Positions 1-7,848 are shown, counted from the stretch's first letter. The stretch is 23,771 nucleotides of DNA from Ruminococcaceae bacterium AM07-15 (GCA_003477405.1 QUDE01000023.1:1-23771), one strand, 5' to 3'. Translations and numbers: made by a program. The notes: a model not told the origin generated them from the sequence alone.

Positions 1-303
1 GCCTTTTTCCCCTTTTGTCAACACTTTTCTGCATCTTTTTTGCTTTTCTTTTTACACAGCCTGAAAAGGTCCTGCTCTTCATTATTATATATACTATATG
101 CTTTCCCATCCTCTTCCACAGAATGTATATATCTCCTACATATTACTAATTGTTTTTAGATAATTTGCTACCAAATCCTACTATATGTGATATTGTTTGC
201 CAGCGTCTGCTATGCTATTGTACTATATGCGCAGAATATTTTCCCAGATCCCTTTATTCTTTCTATTCTTTATTGTTGATAAAATACCGAGGAGAGAGTG
301 AAC
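1..303. other. AT-rich leader upstream of spo0A
   Basis: This non-coding stretch is markedly more AT-rich than the genes. It begins with a pyrimidine-rich run and contains three exact copies of TACTATATG at 92-100, 179-187 and 221-229. A sigma-A-like promoter can be fitted at its 3' end (listed separately). A short open frame at 150-338 overlaps the spo0A start in another frame and has no ribosome-binding site, so it is not called. No RNA gene is recognised here. Confidence 0.6.
197..226 (+). promoter_or_regulatory. Candidate spo0A promoter
   Basis: A -35-like TTGCCA (197-202) is followed by an 18-bp spacer and a -10-like TACTAT (221-226). Transcription would begin near 233, about 70 nt before the start codon. 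The -10 lies inside the third copy of the repeated 9-mer TACTATATG. The match is moderate and found by eye only. Spo0A genes are often also read from a sigma-H promoter, which I could not identify. Confidence 0.35.
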
Positions 304-1056
304 ATGAACAGCAAGACCACCGTGATCATTGCAGATGACAGTGTTGAATTTCTCAGTCTTTTGGCTGGCCAGCTGGAGGAGGATCCCCGTGTTCAGGTGA
401 TTGGCCGGGCTGGCAACGGCGAAGAGCTGGTCGCTTTGGTGCAGCAGCTCCATCCCGATGTGGTAGTGACCGACACCGTTTTAGCCAAATTGGACGGCCT
501 TGCGGCGCTGCGTCAAATTTCCGCGTTGCCTGAGAGGTGTCCGCTTTTTATTGTAACTCCTTCCTTTACCAGTCCCCAGATCCTGGCCGAGGCTTCCGCT
601 CTGGGCGCTCAGCACTTTATGCCCAAACCTTTTGACATATCGGTGCTTTTGCAACGAATCTGCCAACCCGCTCCCCAATCCATCCCTCAACCGGCCAACA
701 CCGACATTACCCTCTTGGTTACTGAAGCCATGCATCAGTTGGGAGTTCCTGCTCATATTCTGGGGCACCGCTATCTGCGTGAAGCCATTGTCATGGCCAT
801 ACAGAATACCGATGTGATCCACGCAGTGACCAAAGAACTTTATCCCACTGTGGCCAAGCGCCACTCCACCACCGGTTCCCGTGTGGAGCGTGCCATCCGT
901 CATGCCATCGAATCCGCCTGGGGCCGGGGCGATTTAAACGCCGTGCAAGAATATTTCGGCGCTACCATCTCCGGCAGCAGGGGTAAACCCACCAACAGTG
1001 AATTCATTTCTATGGTAGCCGATCATTTGCGCCTGAAAATCCATCAGGCCGGATGA
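304..1056 (+). CDS. spo0A: Stage 0 sporulation protein A (Spo0A)
   Basis: Spo0A is the response regulator that, once phosphorylated, binds 0A boxes and switches the cell into sporulation. The 250-residue product has a CheY-like receiver (about residues 5-120) with an acidic pair (ADDS), the phospho-acceptor Asp57 in VTDTVLAKLDG, Thr85 and Lys108 (KPFD). A proline- and glutamine-rich linker follows. The C-terminal DNA-binding domain carries the family-diagnostic segments GVPAHILGHRYLREAI, SRVERAIRHAIE and KPTNSEFISMVAD. The ATG at 304 is preferred because GAGGAG (289-294) is well spaced from it; an in-frame GTG at 298 is too close. One oddity is that the usual Met-Pro of the DxxMPxxDG loop is Leu-Ala. 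It stands alone, closed by a strong terminator. Identification is near certain. Confidence 0.97.
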   Translation: MNSKTTVIIADDSVEFLSLLAGQLEEDPRVQVIGRAGNGEELVALVQQLHPDVVVTDTVLAKLDGLAALRQISALPERCPLFIVTPSFTSPQILAEASALGAQHFMPKPFDISVLLQRICQPAPQSIPQPANTDITLLVTEAMHQLGVPAHILGHRYLREAIVMAIQNTDVIHAVTKELYPTVAKRHSTTGSRVERAIRHAIESAWGRGDLNAVQEYFGATISGSRGKPTNSEFISMVADHLRLKIHQAG

Positions 1057-1072
1057 TTTTCCCGTTGACAGC

Positions 1073-1113
1073 AAAAAACGCCGCCAGTCTATGACTGTGC
1101 GGCGTTTCTCTTT
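1073..1113. terminator. Bidirectional terminator between spo0A and the membrane protein gene
   Basis: The stem AACGCCGC-CAGT (1077-1088) pairs with ACTG-T-GCGGCGTT (1094-1106), with one bulged T and a 5-nt loop. A-rich sequence precedes it and T-rich sequence follows, so it can stop the convergent transcripts from both sides. Confidence 0.85.
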
Positions 1114-1129
1114 GTATCGTTTTCTGTAT

Positions 1130-1852
1130 TCAAGAACGGAGTTTCTGGCAGTACTGGGTACAAAGCTTGTCGGTACATTCGCAGCACTGCAGTGCAGCGT
1201 TGGAATGATCCCAAAAACGCTCGGGGTACATCATCACGCACAGTTCCCACACCAGCCAGGCCACGGCCGATAAAATCACAAGGGAGGATGCAAAAAATCC
1301 GCCCATAAAAATAAGTGGCGAAAACATCATCAGATGATCCCAGTTAAAGATTCGGCAAGTTGTGCAGCAACGGTTCTTCATAATCAACCGGAAGGGACAC
1401 CAAATGAGCACGCAGATCAGATCACACACATAAAAAAATACCGAGATCATAAAAAGCGTCACTTTGTCAATGACACCAAAGAAATACAGCACGCCGATTC
1501 CAGCAATGAGCAGACACCATAGAATAAACACCTTATAGGCCGCTTTTGTGGTGGATACGATGTAGTTTCGCAACGCCTCGTAATTGATCTTTTCCCGTAT
1601 GGGTTTGAAACGACTGGAAAAAAGCTTCTGCGATCCCAGAGGCACCTTATTTTTGATGGGGATAATCTGAAGGATCATGTCCACCACCCACACACCCCAC
1701 AAAAGGTGCAGAAGGGAAAACTCTTTGAAAAAATTCATCCCATCCAGAACCGTGAAGAAATCCCGCCGGAACAGATACATGAACAGGCAAATCACAAAAA
1801 TCACACAGCGTCCAATCAGCCGACCTATATAAACCTTTCGTGTTTCAGACAT
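1130..1852 (-). CDS. Cysteine-rich multi-pass membrane protein, unknown function
   Basis: The product is about 240 residues. I do not recognise a named family with a known function. It has about four or five hydrophobic segments: one near the N-terminus (VIFVICLFMYLF), one ending in DMILQII, two around AYKVFILWCLLIAGIG and TLFMISVFFYVCDLI, and a long one from MMFSPLIF to CVMMY. Between the last segments is a cysteine cluster in CPFR and NRCCTTCRIFNWD. The C-terminal tail has a second cluster, CCECTDKLCTQYC, which suggests metal binding or a redox role. The ATG at 1852 is chosen because AGAGGAGA lies just upstream. The open frame extends 35 codons further, but that part lacks a ribosome-binding site and covers the likely promoter. 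It is convergent with spo0A and downstream of ssrA on the same strand. Confidence 0.85.
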   Translation of the reverse strand: MSETRKVYIGRLIGRCVIFVICLFMYLFRRDFFTVLDGMNFFKEFSLLHLLWGVWVVDMILQIIPIKNKVPLGSQKLFSSRFKPIREKINYEALRNYIVSTTKAAYKVFILWCLLIAGIGVLYFFGVIDKVTLFMISVFFYVCDLICVLIWCPFRLIMKNRCCTTCRIFNWDHLMMFSPLIFMGGFFASSLVILSAVAWLVWELCVMMYPERFWDHSNAALQCCECTDKLCTQYCQKLRS

Positions 1853-1896
1853 GGCATCTCCTCTCCCTGGAGCAAAACAAAATCCGGCCAAGGGCG

Positions 1897-1922
1897 ATAA
1901 AAAAAGTGGCCCCTGCCACTTT
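1897..1922 (-). terminator. Terminator-like hairpin in the leader of the membrane protein gene
   Basis: Read on the minus strand, AAAGTGG and CCACTTT form a 7-bp stem around a 6-nt loop, followed by a T-run. It lies between the candidate promoter and the start codon of the cysteine-rich membrane protein. It may mop up read-through from ssrA, act as a leader attenuator, or be a 5'-end hairpin. Confidence 0.5.
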
Positions 1923-1927
1923 AACCC

Positions 1928-1957
1928 ATTATAATATATCACGCTCAAAAGATACAA
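1928..1957 (-). promoter_or_regulatory. Candidate promoter of the cysteine-rich membrane protein gene
   Basis: On the minus strand a perfect TATAAT (plus-strand 1928-1933) lies 18 bp from a weak -35, TTGTAT (1952-1957). The inferred start near 1921 falls at the edge of the leader hairpin. Confidence 0.45.
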
Positions 1958-2009
1958 GAGAAAATATCAGTCAAATTGAGGACCTCTACAAACACGCCAT
2001 TGGGCAAAA

Positions 2010-2038
2010 ATAAAAAAGCAGCCGCTTTTGCAGCTGCT
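2010..2038 (-). terminator. ssrA terminator
   Basis: On the minus strand AGCAGCTGC, a 4-nt loop and GCGGCTGCT form a 9-bp stem with one wobble pair. A T-rich tail (TTTTTTATTTTT) follows. It starts about 9 nt beyond the mature tmRNA 3' end. Confidence 0.85.
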
Positions 2039-2046
2039 TTTTATGC

Positions 2047-2394
2047 TGGTGGAGGTGAGGGGAATCGAACCCCTGTCCGAAAACCGATCCACAGGTCCTT
2101 CTCCGGGCGCAGACGATCTTTTACATTCCCGCAGGGCAACGCCGCTCGTCAGGCTTTACCCATTGGTAGCTTCATGATGCATGGCACGCTCAAAGCTTTG
2201 CGTACTCACGGACGCCACTAATCCACGCCCTCATCCGGCTCGTGGCCCTTCCGGCGAGGACGGCCGCCTTTAATTAGGCAGCGTAAGCTACTTTAGAGTT
2301 GTTGTTTAATTTATAAACTGCACATTTTAAAGAGGGTATGCGCCTCTGCCCGCTAAACCTGTTTCAGAGTCCCCGTCGAAACCTGGGCACCCCC
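2047..2394 (-). ncRNA. ssrA: Transfer-messenger RNA (tmRNA, one-piece)
   Basis: tmRNA works with SmpB to rescue ribosomes stalled on broken mRNA and adds a degradation tag to the nascent chain. The 348-nt gene begins GGGGGTGCCCAGGTTTCGAC and ends TTCGATTCCCCTCACCTCC plus an encoded ACCA. The 5' GGGGGTG pairs with 3' CACCTCC as a 7-bp acceptor stem with one G-U pair, and the T arm is complete. The tag reading frame and pseudoknot-capable sequences lie between. It is a contiguous one-piece form. It lies 31 nt downstream of smpB on the same strand, and no good promoter is visible in that gap. It may therefore be processed from a joint smpB-ssrA transcript. Confidence 0.95.
2274..2321 (-). other. 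tmRNA-encoded proteolysis tag, AVYKLNNNSKVAYAA
   Basis: Reading the minus strand from a GCA resume codon gives Ala-Val-Tyr-Lys-Leu-Asn-Asn-Asn-Ser-Lys-Val-Ala-Tyr-Ala-Ala, then TAA. The small hydrophobic C-terminus ending in Ala-Ala fits recognition by ClpXP-type proteases. The stop and the C-terminal part are clear. The choice of resume codon is inferred from the Ala start and typical tag length. Confidence 0.75.
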
Positions 2395-2425
2395 AAAACA
2401 AAATCACAACTCTTCAGGGCGAATG

Positions 2426-2884
2426 TTACCGCCGCTCTTTCATAGTCCGGTCAATCTCCCGCTGGGCATCTCGCCGGGCGATGCTCTCCCGCTTGTCGTG
2501 GAGCTTTTTGCCCTTGCACAGCCCAATGGAAATCTTCACACGGGACCGCTTCAAATAGACCGACAAAGGAATCAGGGCATAACCATCCTTTTTCACCAGC
2601 CCATACAGCCGGAGGATCTCCCTTTTGTGCATCAGAAGGCGGCGGGGGCGCATGGGATCTTTATTAAAGATGTTCCCCTGCTCGTAAGGGCTGATGTGCA
2701 TCCCCAGAACAAACAATTCCCCGTCTTTGACGCTGCAATAGGAATCTTTCAGGTTGAGCCGGCCGGCCCGGATGGATTTCACCTCGGTACCCGCCAGGGA
2801 TATACCCGCTTCGTAGGTCTCTTCCACAAAAAAGTCATGCCGCGCTTTTTTGTTCTGCGCCAGCAGTTTTGTCCCGTCGGCCAT
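2426..2884 (-). CDS. smpB: SsrA-binding protein SmpB
   Basis: SmpB binds the tRNA-like domain of tmRNA and carries it into the empty A site of stalled ribosomes. The 152-residue product is normal length for the family. It shows the conserved start [23 protein letters not shown], then [20 protein letters not shown], the [10 protein letters not shown] segment and the basic C-terminal tail (KKLHDKRE...DRTMKERR) that occupies the mRNA channel. Its ATG follows an AAGGGGG ribosome-binding site. The partner RNA gene ssrA lies 31 nt downstream, a common arrangement in Firmicutes. Confidence is very high. Confidence 0.97.
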   Translation of the reverse strand: MADGTKLLAQNKKARHDFFVEETYEAGISLAGTEVKSIRAGRLNLKDSYCSVKDGELFVLGMHISPYEQGNIFNKDPMRPRRLLMHKREILRLYGLVKKDGYALIPLSVYLKRSRVKISIGLCKGKKLHDKRESIARRDAQREIDRTMKERR

Positions 2885-2911
2885 TGCGCGGCCCCCTTTC
2901 TGTCTCTTTTT

Positions 2912-2940
2912 ATGCTACCACGGGGAAAGCTTTCTGTAAA
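2912..2940 (-). promoter_or_regulatory. Candidate smpB promoter (extended -10)
   Basis: On the minus strand TTTACA (plus-strand 2935-2940), a 17-bp spacer and an extended -10 TGG-TAGCAT (2912-2920) fit a sigma-A promoter. Transcription would begin shortly upstream of the smpB ribosome-binding site. Confidence 0.5.
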
Positions 2941-2980
2941 GTGACAACTGTGTTACAAATTTCTCCCCTTTTCTCCGCCC

Positions 2981-3009
2981 TTGCGCCGCAAGTCCCGGGC
3001 TGTTATACT
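2981..3009 (+). promoter_or_regulatory. Candidate promoter of the phospholipase C-like/MFS operon
   Basis: An extended -10, TGT-TATACT (3001-3009), lies 17 bp after a weak -35, TTGCGC. The inferred start near 3016 leaves a leader of about 110 nt before the first gene. Confidence 0.5.
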
Positions 3010-3124
3010 AAAACCGTCTGGCGGAAGGGATGTTTTACCGGGAATTTATTTCTTCTTTTTCCCCGGGTTACAAACGCGCCCTATCCTGTCAGAGCATGAT
3101 CCATAGAATAAAGGAAGTGACTTC

Positions 3125-3916
3125 ATGCCCACCCATTATGCCCATATTGTTTTTGGCCGCAAGGTGCTCCAGGCCCTGCCGGAAGATCTGGCCAAAAAGG
3201 TATCGGCCGATCAGGCCGCCTTTTATGTAGGGCTTCACGGCCCCGATCCCCTGTTCTATTACCATCCCCTCACCCCCAATGCCGTCTCCCGTCTGGGAAA
3301 CGCCATCCACGATGAACCGGGCACCGTCTTTTTTGAAAAGGCCCGCTCTGTGATGCATACCATGGCCACGCCCTCCCGCCGCAGCTATCTGGCCGGTTTT
3401 TTGTGCCATTATATGCTGGATTCCCGGTGCCATCCCTATATTGACGGTCACCCCAGCCTGTCCCATCATCTGATCGAAACCGAGCTGGACCGGGCGTTGA
3501 TGGAAAAAGAACGGCTGACGCCCGGGGTATTTGACCCCCTGAAGCACATTCAGCCCAGCCGTTCCCTGGGTCTTGTCATCGAGCCTTTCTACCCGGGCAC
3601 CACCGCCCGGCAGTGGCAAACCTGCCTTTCTTCCATGAAAAAGATCTGCCGTGTGCTCTCCAATCCCTCCGCGCCTCTTCAGGGGCTTTTGCTGGGGGGA
3701 ATGCGTCTGGGCGGGCTGTACGACAAATTCCATGGCCTGATCCTCCGTCCCCAGCCCCATCCGGCCTGTCTGGAAACCAGCCGGGTGCTGATGGAGCTTC
3801 TGGAAAATGAAGTGGCGGAGACCGCTTCCCAGATAGCTCTGTTCCTTGAGGCCCTGGGCAACGGCGACGCCTTCTCTTCCCGGCTGAACCTCACCTTTGG
3901 AGGAGACGCCCTATGA
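3125..3916 (+). CDS. Zinc-dependent phospholipase C-like protein
   Basis: The 263-residue product matches the zinc-dependent phospholipase C/S1-P1-type all-helical fold by its metal-ligand pattern. The ligands include an N-terminal THYAH (His4, His7), GPDP (Asp41), IHD (His62-Asp63), HYMLDSRCHP (His95, Asp99, His103) and HHLIE near 114-118. These would bind the catalytic zinc cluster. No signal peptide is visible, so unlike secreted clostridial alpha-toxins it is probably cytoplasmic, and its substrate is unknown. Toxin function is not supported. AAGGAAG precedes the ATG. Its TGA overlaps the ATG of the downstream MFS gene by 4 bp, so the two are probably translationally coupled. Confidence 0.85.
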   Translation: MPTHYAHIVFGRKVLQALPEDLAKKVSADQAAFYVGLHGPDPLFYYHPLTPNAVSRLGNAIHDEPGTVFFEKARSVMHTMATPSRRSYLAGFLCHYMLDSRCHPYIDGHPSLSHHLIETELDRALMEKERLTPGVFDPLKHIQPSRSLGLVIEPFYPGTTARQWQTCLSSMKKICRVLSNPSAPLQGLLLGGMRLGGLYDKFHGLILRPQPHPACLETSRVLMELLENEVAETASQIALFLEALGNGDAFSSRLNLTFGGDAL

Positions 3917-5160
3917 AAAACCGGGACCGCCTGACTCCCCTGGAACGCAGCTGGGTTTTATATGATGTGGGCAACTCAGCCTTTGTGCTGATGGCCTCCA
4001 CCATCATGCCCATCTTTTTCAAAAACCTCACCTCCGCCGCCGGAGTGGCCGACCACGACTCCACCGCCTATTGGAGCTATACCGCCGCCTTCTGCACCTT
4101 GGTAGTGGCTTTCCTGGGCCCCACCCTGGGCGCTCTGGCCGACACCAAAGGCTTTAAAAAGCCCCTCTTCACCGCTATGCTGGCTTTGGGCGTGGTGGGT
4201 TGTCTGGCGCTGCCCATGCCCCTGGGCTGGATGGGATTTCTGGTGCTGTTCATCCTGGCCAAGATCGGTTTTTCCGGCAGCCTGGTGTTTTATGACGCCA
4301 TGCTCTCCGATGTGACCGAGGACAGCCGTATGGATATGGTATCCTCCAAGGGCTATGCCTGGGGCTATCTGGGCAGCTGTCTTCCCTTTGTCCTTTGCCT
4401 GGCCCTGATCCTGACGGCCGAACAAACCGGTCTGGGCACGGCCACCGCCACCGGTATTGCCTTTTTGATCACCGCCCTGTGGTGGATCGGCTGCTCTCTG
4501 CCTTTGCTGAAAAACTACCGGCAGGTCCACTTTGTTCCCCGGGCCCCTGGTGCGGTAAAGGAAAGTCTCCGCCGTCTGGGGCGCACCCTGCGGGACATCC
4601 GCAAGGAAAAAAAGGTCTTTTGGTTCCTGCTGGCCTTCTTCTTCTATATTGACGGGGTCTATACCATTATTGACCTGGCCACCTCTTACGGCAAGGATGT
4701 GGGCATCTCCGACACCAACCTGGTGCTGGCCCTGCTGCTGACCCAGGTGGTGGCATTCCCCTGTTCCCTGTTTTTCGCCAAGCTCTGCCGCCGCTACAAG
4801 CCGGAAAACCTGATCCAGGTCTGTATTCTGGGTTATTTCTTTGTGGCGGTATTTGCCCTTCAGCTGGACCGCGCCTGGGAATTCTGGTTCCTGGCCGTGT
4901 GCGTGGCGGTGTTCCAGGGTACCATTCAGGCCCTGTCCCGCTCCTACTACGCCAAGATCATCCCCAAAGAGCGTTCGGCGGAATTTTTCGGTTTCTTCGA
5001 TATCTTTGGAAAAAGCGCCTCCTTTACCGGCGCTATGATCATGGGATTCTCCACCCAGCTGTTCAACACCTCCCGGGCCGGCGTGGCCGCTCTATCCCTT
5101 CTGTTCCCCCTGGGACTTCTGCTGCTGCGCAAAGCGATGAAGATCCCCTCCCGTCAATAA
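3913..5160 (+). CDS. MFS transporter, UMF1/Atg22-like family
   Basis: This is a 415-residue integral membrane protein with about 12 hydrophobic helices. The N-terminal LERSWVLYDVGNSAFVLMASTIMP segment is typical of the UMF1/Atg22-like MFS branch, whose eukaryotic members export amino acids from vacuoles. A second conserved region, FLGPTLGALAD, corresponds to the MFS loop 2-3 motif. The C-terminal half has GTIQALSRSYYAKIIPKERSAEFFGF, also typical of this branch. Substrate cannot be deduced. GGAGGAGA lies upstream of the ATG, inside the end of the preceding gene. A strong terminator follows. Confidence 0.9.
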   Translation: MKNRDRLTPLERSWVLYDVGNSAFVLMASTIMPIFFKNLTSAAGVADHDSTAYWSYTAAFCTLVVAFLGPTLGALADTKGFKKPLFTAMLALGVVGCLALPMPLGWMGFLVLFILAKIGFSGSLVFYDAMLSDVTEDSRMDMVSSKGYAWGYLGSCLPFVLCLALILTAEQTGLGTATATGIAFLITALWWIGCSLPLLKNYRQVHFVPRAPGAVKESLRRLGRTLRDIRKEKKVFWFLLAFFFYIDGVYTIIDLATSYGKDVGISDTNLVLALLLTQVVAFPCSLFFAKLCRRYKPENLIQVCILGYFFVAVFALQLDRAWEFWFLAVCVAVFQGTIQALSRSYYAKIIPKERSAEFFGFFDIFGKSASFTGAMIMGFSTQLFNTSRAGVAALSLLFPLGLLLLRKAMKIPSRQ

Positions 5161-5170
5161 CCCTTATCAT

Positions 5171-5203
5171 AAAAAAGAACTGCCTCCAGGCAGTTCTTTT
5201 TTT
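5171..5203. terminator. Bidirectional terminator between MFS and EndoQ-like genes
   Basis: GAACTGCC (5177-5184) pairs with GGCAGTTC (5189-5196) around a 4-nt loop. It is flanked by six A's on one side and seven or more T's on the other, so it can end transcripts from both strands. The T-run abuts the stop codon of the minus-strand gene. Confidence 0.92.
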
Positions 5204-6434
5204 ATTTCGGCTCGTTTCGTTCCTGCTCTGCGAGAAGGTACAGTTTGCCATAGACCCCGTCATACCCCGGCTCCCAGCACACCTTTCCCTCTCTCAGGTT
5301 CAAAAGCCCTTGAGCCACACAGGCCCCGGCCACTTTTTCCACATCCTCTATTTTGGCCTGACGCAGAATGAAAAACTCCGGCCCCAACTGACAAAGCAAG
5401 TTTTCATACAGCCGCTTCACTTTCACCGATGCAACCCCCACTCCCAAAGAGGCGGCAATGGTCTCCGGCAAAGGAGCCAGGCTCTCATAGGGGGCCATGT
5501 TTGCTTTTCCAGCGCCGGACAGCTCCAGCACCCGATGGCACACTCCCACCGTCATCTTTTTACCGCACACCGGGCAAATGTTGCCCCGTTTTTCCCCTTC
5601 TTCCGGCGCCATGGATACCCCGCAGGCTCGGTGGCCGTCCCAATGGTATTTGCCCTCCTGAGGGAAAAATTCAATGGTTCCCCGCCATCCCTTTTCCTCA
5701 CCTTGGCGGATAGCGTCCAGCAGATTCTGATAAGACAGGTCGATCTCCAGGAGACTCGCCTCCCGCCCCAGTTTTCCCGGGGAATGGGCATCGGAGTTGG
5801 AAATGAGCCGCAGGCCCTGGAGGGCCGGCACACCGGCATTCATAGGCGGGTCGGAGGACAGGCCGGTCTCTATGCCGTGGATGTGCCCCGCCAGATCGCC
5901 GAAACACTCTTCCAAAGTGGAAAAGGCAGAAAAGGCCCCGAACATGGAAAAATGGGGCGTCCAGATATGGGCCGGGATCAGCTCTCCTTCCGGGGATGTG
6001 TCCAACAGCATCCCCAGCAGATCCTCACTGTCCAGTTTGAGAATGGGTCGGCCGTCGGCATTCAGGTTCCCCACCTGGGAAAGCCTCCCCGAAAGCTCCT
6101 CCCCTTTTTCCAAAGAAGGCAACAGCAGCAGATTGTGGACCTTCCGTGTTTTTCCGTCCCTTTTATAAACGGAACTGATTTCCCCGGTGACTACAAACCG
6201 TGGACTTTCTCCCTCATCCAGCAAACGGTAGGGCTTTTTCAGCACATAAAGCCCTTCTTCGGCGGGCTCCAGCTTTTCTCTCAGCTCCATTCTCCAGGCC
6301 GGGTGGGTAAAATCCCCCGTCCCCACAAGGCCGATCCCCTTCTTCCGGGCCCACAGATCCAGATGCTCCAGATCTCCATCCCGGCTGGTGGCCCGGCTAT
6401 AGCGGGAATGGATATGTAGATCGGCAATGACCAC
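5202..6434 (-). CDS. PHP-domain nuclease with zinc ribbon, endonuclease Q-like
   Basis: The 410-residue product matches the PHP-phosphoesterase plus zinc-ribbon family to which endonuclease Q belongs. Characterised EndoQ enzymes nick DNA 5' to deaminated bases such as uracil and hypoxanthine. PHP metal motifs are visible in order: ADLHIHSRYSRATS, GTGDFTHP, VVTGEISSVY, HIWTPHFSMFGAFS and SNSDAHSP. A zinc ribbon follows (CPVCGKK, then a further Cys-His), and a helix-hairpin-helix-like C-terminal part begins near ETIAASLGVGVASV. The start is taken as GTG at 6434 because AAGGAGG lies 7 nt upstream. The longer frame from 6485 would begin upstream of a TATAAT -10 box. It is divergent from the arginine operon. 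Confidence 0.88.
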   Translation of the reverse strand: MVIADLHIHSRYSRATSRDGDLEHLDLWARKKGIGLVGTGDFTHPAWRMELREKLEPAEEGLYVLKKPYRLLDEGESPRFVVTGEISSVYKRDGKTRKVHNLLLLPSLEKGEELSGRLSQVGNLNADGRPILKLDSEDLLGMLLDTSPEGELIPAHIWTPHFSMFGAFSAFSTLEECFGDLAGHIHGIETGLSSDPPMNAGVPALQGLRLISNSDAHSPGKLGREASLLEIDLSYQNLLDAIRQGEEKGWRGTIEFFPQEGKYHWDGHRACGVSMAPEEGEKRGNICPVCGKKMTVGVCHRVLELSGAGKANMAPYESLAPLPETIAASLGVGVASVKVKRLYENLLCQLGPEFFILRQAKIEDVEKVAGACVAQGLLNLREGKVCWEPGYDGVYGKLYLLAEQERNEPK

Positions 6435-6456
6435 ACGATCCCCTCCTTTGGAGCCT

Positions 6457-6462
6457 ATTATA
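6457..6462 (-). promoter_or_regulatory. -10 element of the EndoQ-like gene
   Basis: A perfect TATAAT on the minus strand lies just upstream of the AAGGAGG ribosome-binding site of the EndoQ-like gene, leaving a very short leader. I could not assign a convincing -35. Its position argues against the upstream ATG start. Confidence 0.45.
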
Positions 6463-6487
6463 GTCCTTTTTATACCATGGCGCATTA

Positions 6488-6516
6488 TGAATATTTAAAC
6501 ACTATGTTGATATAAT
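6488..6516 (+). promoter_or_regulatory. Possible distal argG promoter with a degenerate ARG-box-like site
   Basis: An extended -10, TGA-TATAAT (6508-6516), is visible. In its -35 region TGAATATTTAAACA (6488-6501) has one perfect ARG-box half (TGAAT) and a degenerate second half at the right spacing. There is no good -35 hexamer. Both calls are tentative. Confidence 0.3.
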
Positions 6517-6549
6517 ATACAAATTTCCCAAAAATCCCTTTTCATCTTG

Positions 6550-6577
6550 TGCAATCTGATGATTGCATATTCATGCA
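6550..6577. promoter_or_regulatory. Overlapping palindromic operators of the arg operon (candidate ArgR sites)
   Basis: Two palindromes share TGCA at 6564-6567. The first, TGCAATC-TGAT-GATTGCA (6550-6567), is perfect with 7-bp arms. The second, TGCAT-ATTC-ATGCA (6564-6577), has the 5-4-5 geometry of the classical ARG box (TGAAT-wwww-ATTCA), with a C in place of the central A. The second covers the -35 of the proximal argG promoter, a placement expected for repression by arginine-bound ArgR. No argR gene is present in the window, so the regulator is inferred. Confidence 0.55.
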
Positions 6578-6591
6578 TATAATCGTATAAT
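6563..6591 (+). promoter_or_regulatory. Proximal argG promoter
   Basis: A -35-like TTGCAT (6563-6568), 17-bp spacer and perfect TATAAT (6586-6591) predict a start near 6598, about 30 nt before argG. A second TATAAT at 6578-6583 could be an alternative -10. The -35 lies inside the palindromic operator. Confidence 0.55.
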
Positions 6592-6627
6592 TAAGCCATC
6601 GTAAACAAACAAACGGAGGTTTTACTC

Positions 6628-7848
<1,221 letters not shown>

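Noticed and set aside
13..21. TTTTGTCAA resembling a Spo0A-binding 0A box
   Set aside because: This is a single imperfect match in a low-complexity pyrimidine run almost 300 bp from the gene, too weak to call.
2047..2110. Possible tRNA gene, from a T-arm and encoded CCA
   Set aside because: The sequence is the 3' tRNA-like part of tmRNA; its acceptor partner is at the other end of ssrA.
3125..3916. Secreted phospholipase C toxin
   Set aside because: The zinc-ligand pattern fits the fold, but there is no signal peptide or C-terminal membrane-binding domain, so a toxin role is not supported.
4899..6419. 506-codon plus-strand frame opposite the EndoQ-like gene
   Set aside because: It crosses the MFS stop and a bidirectional terminator and is antisense to a gene with PHP and zinc-ribbon motifs.
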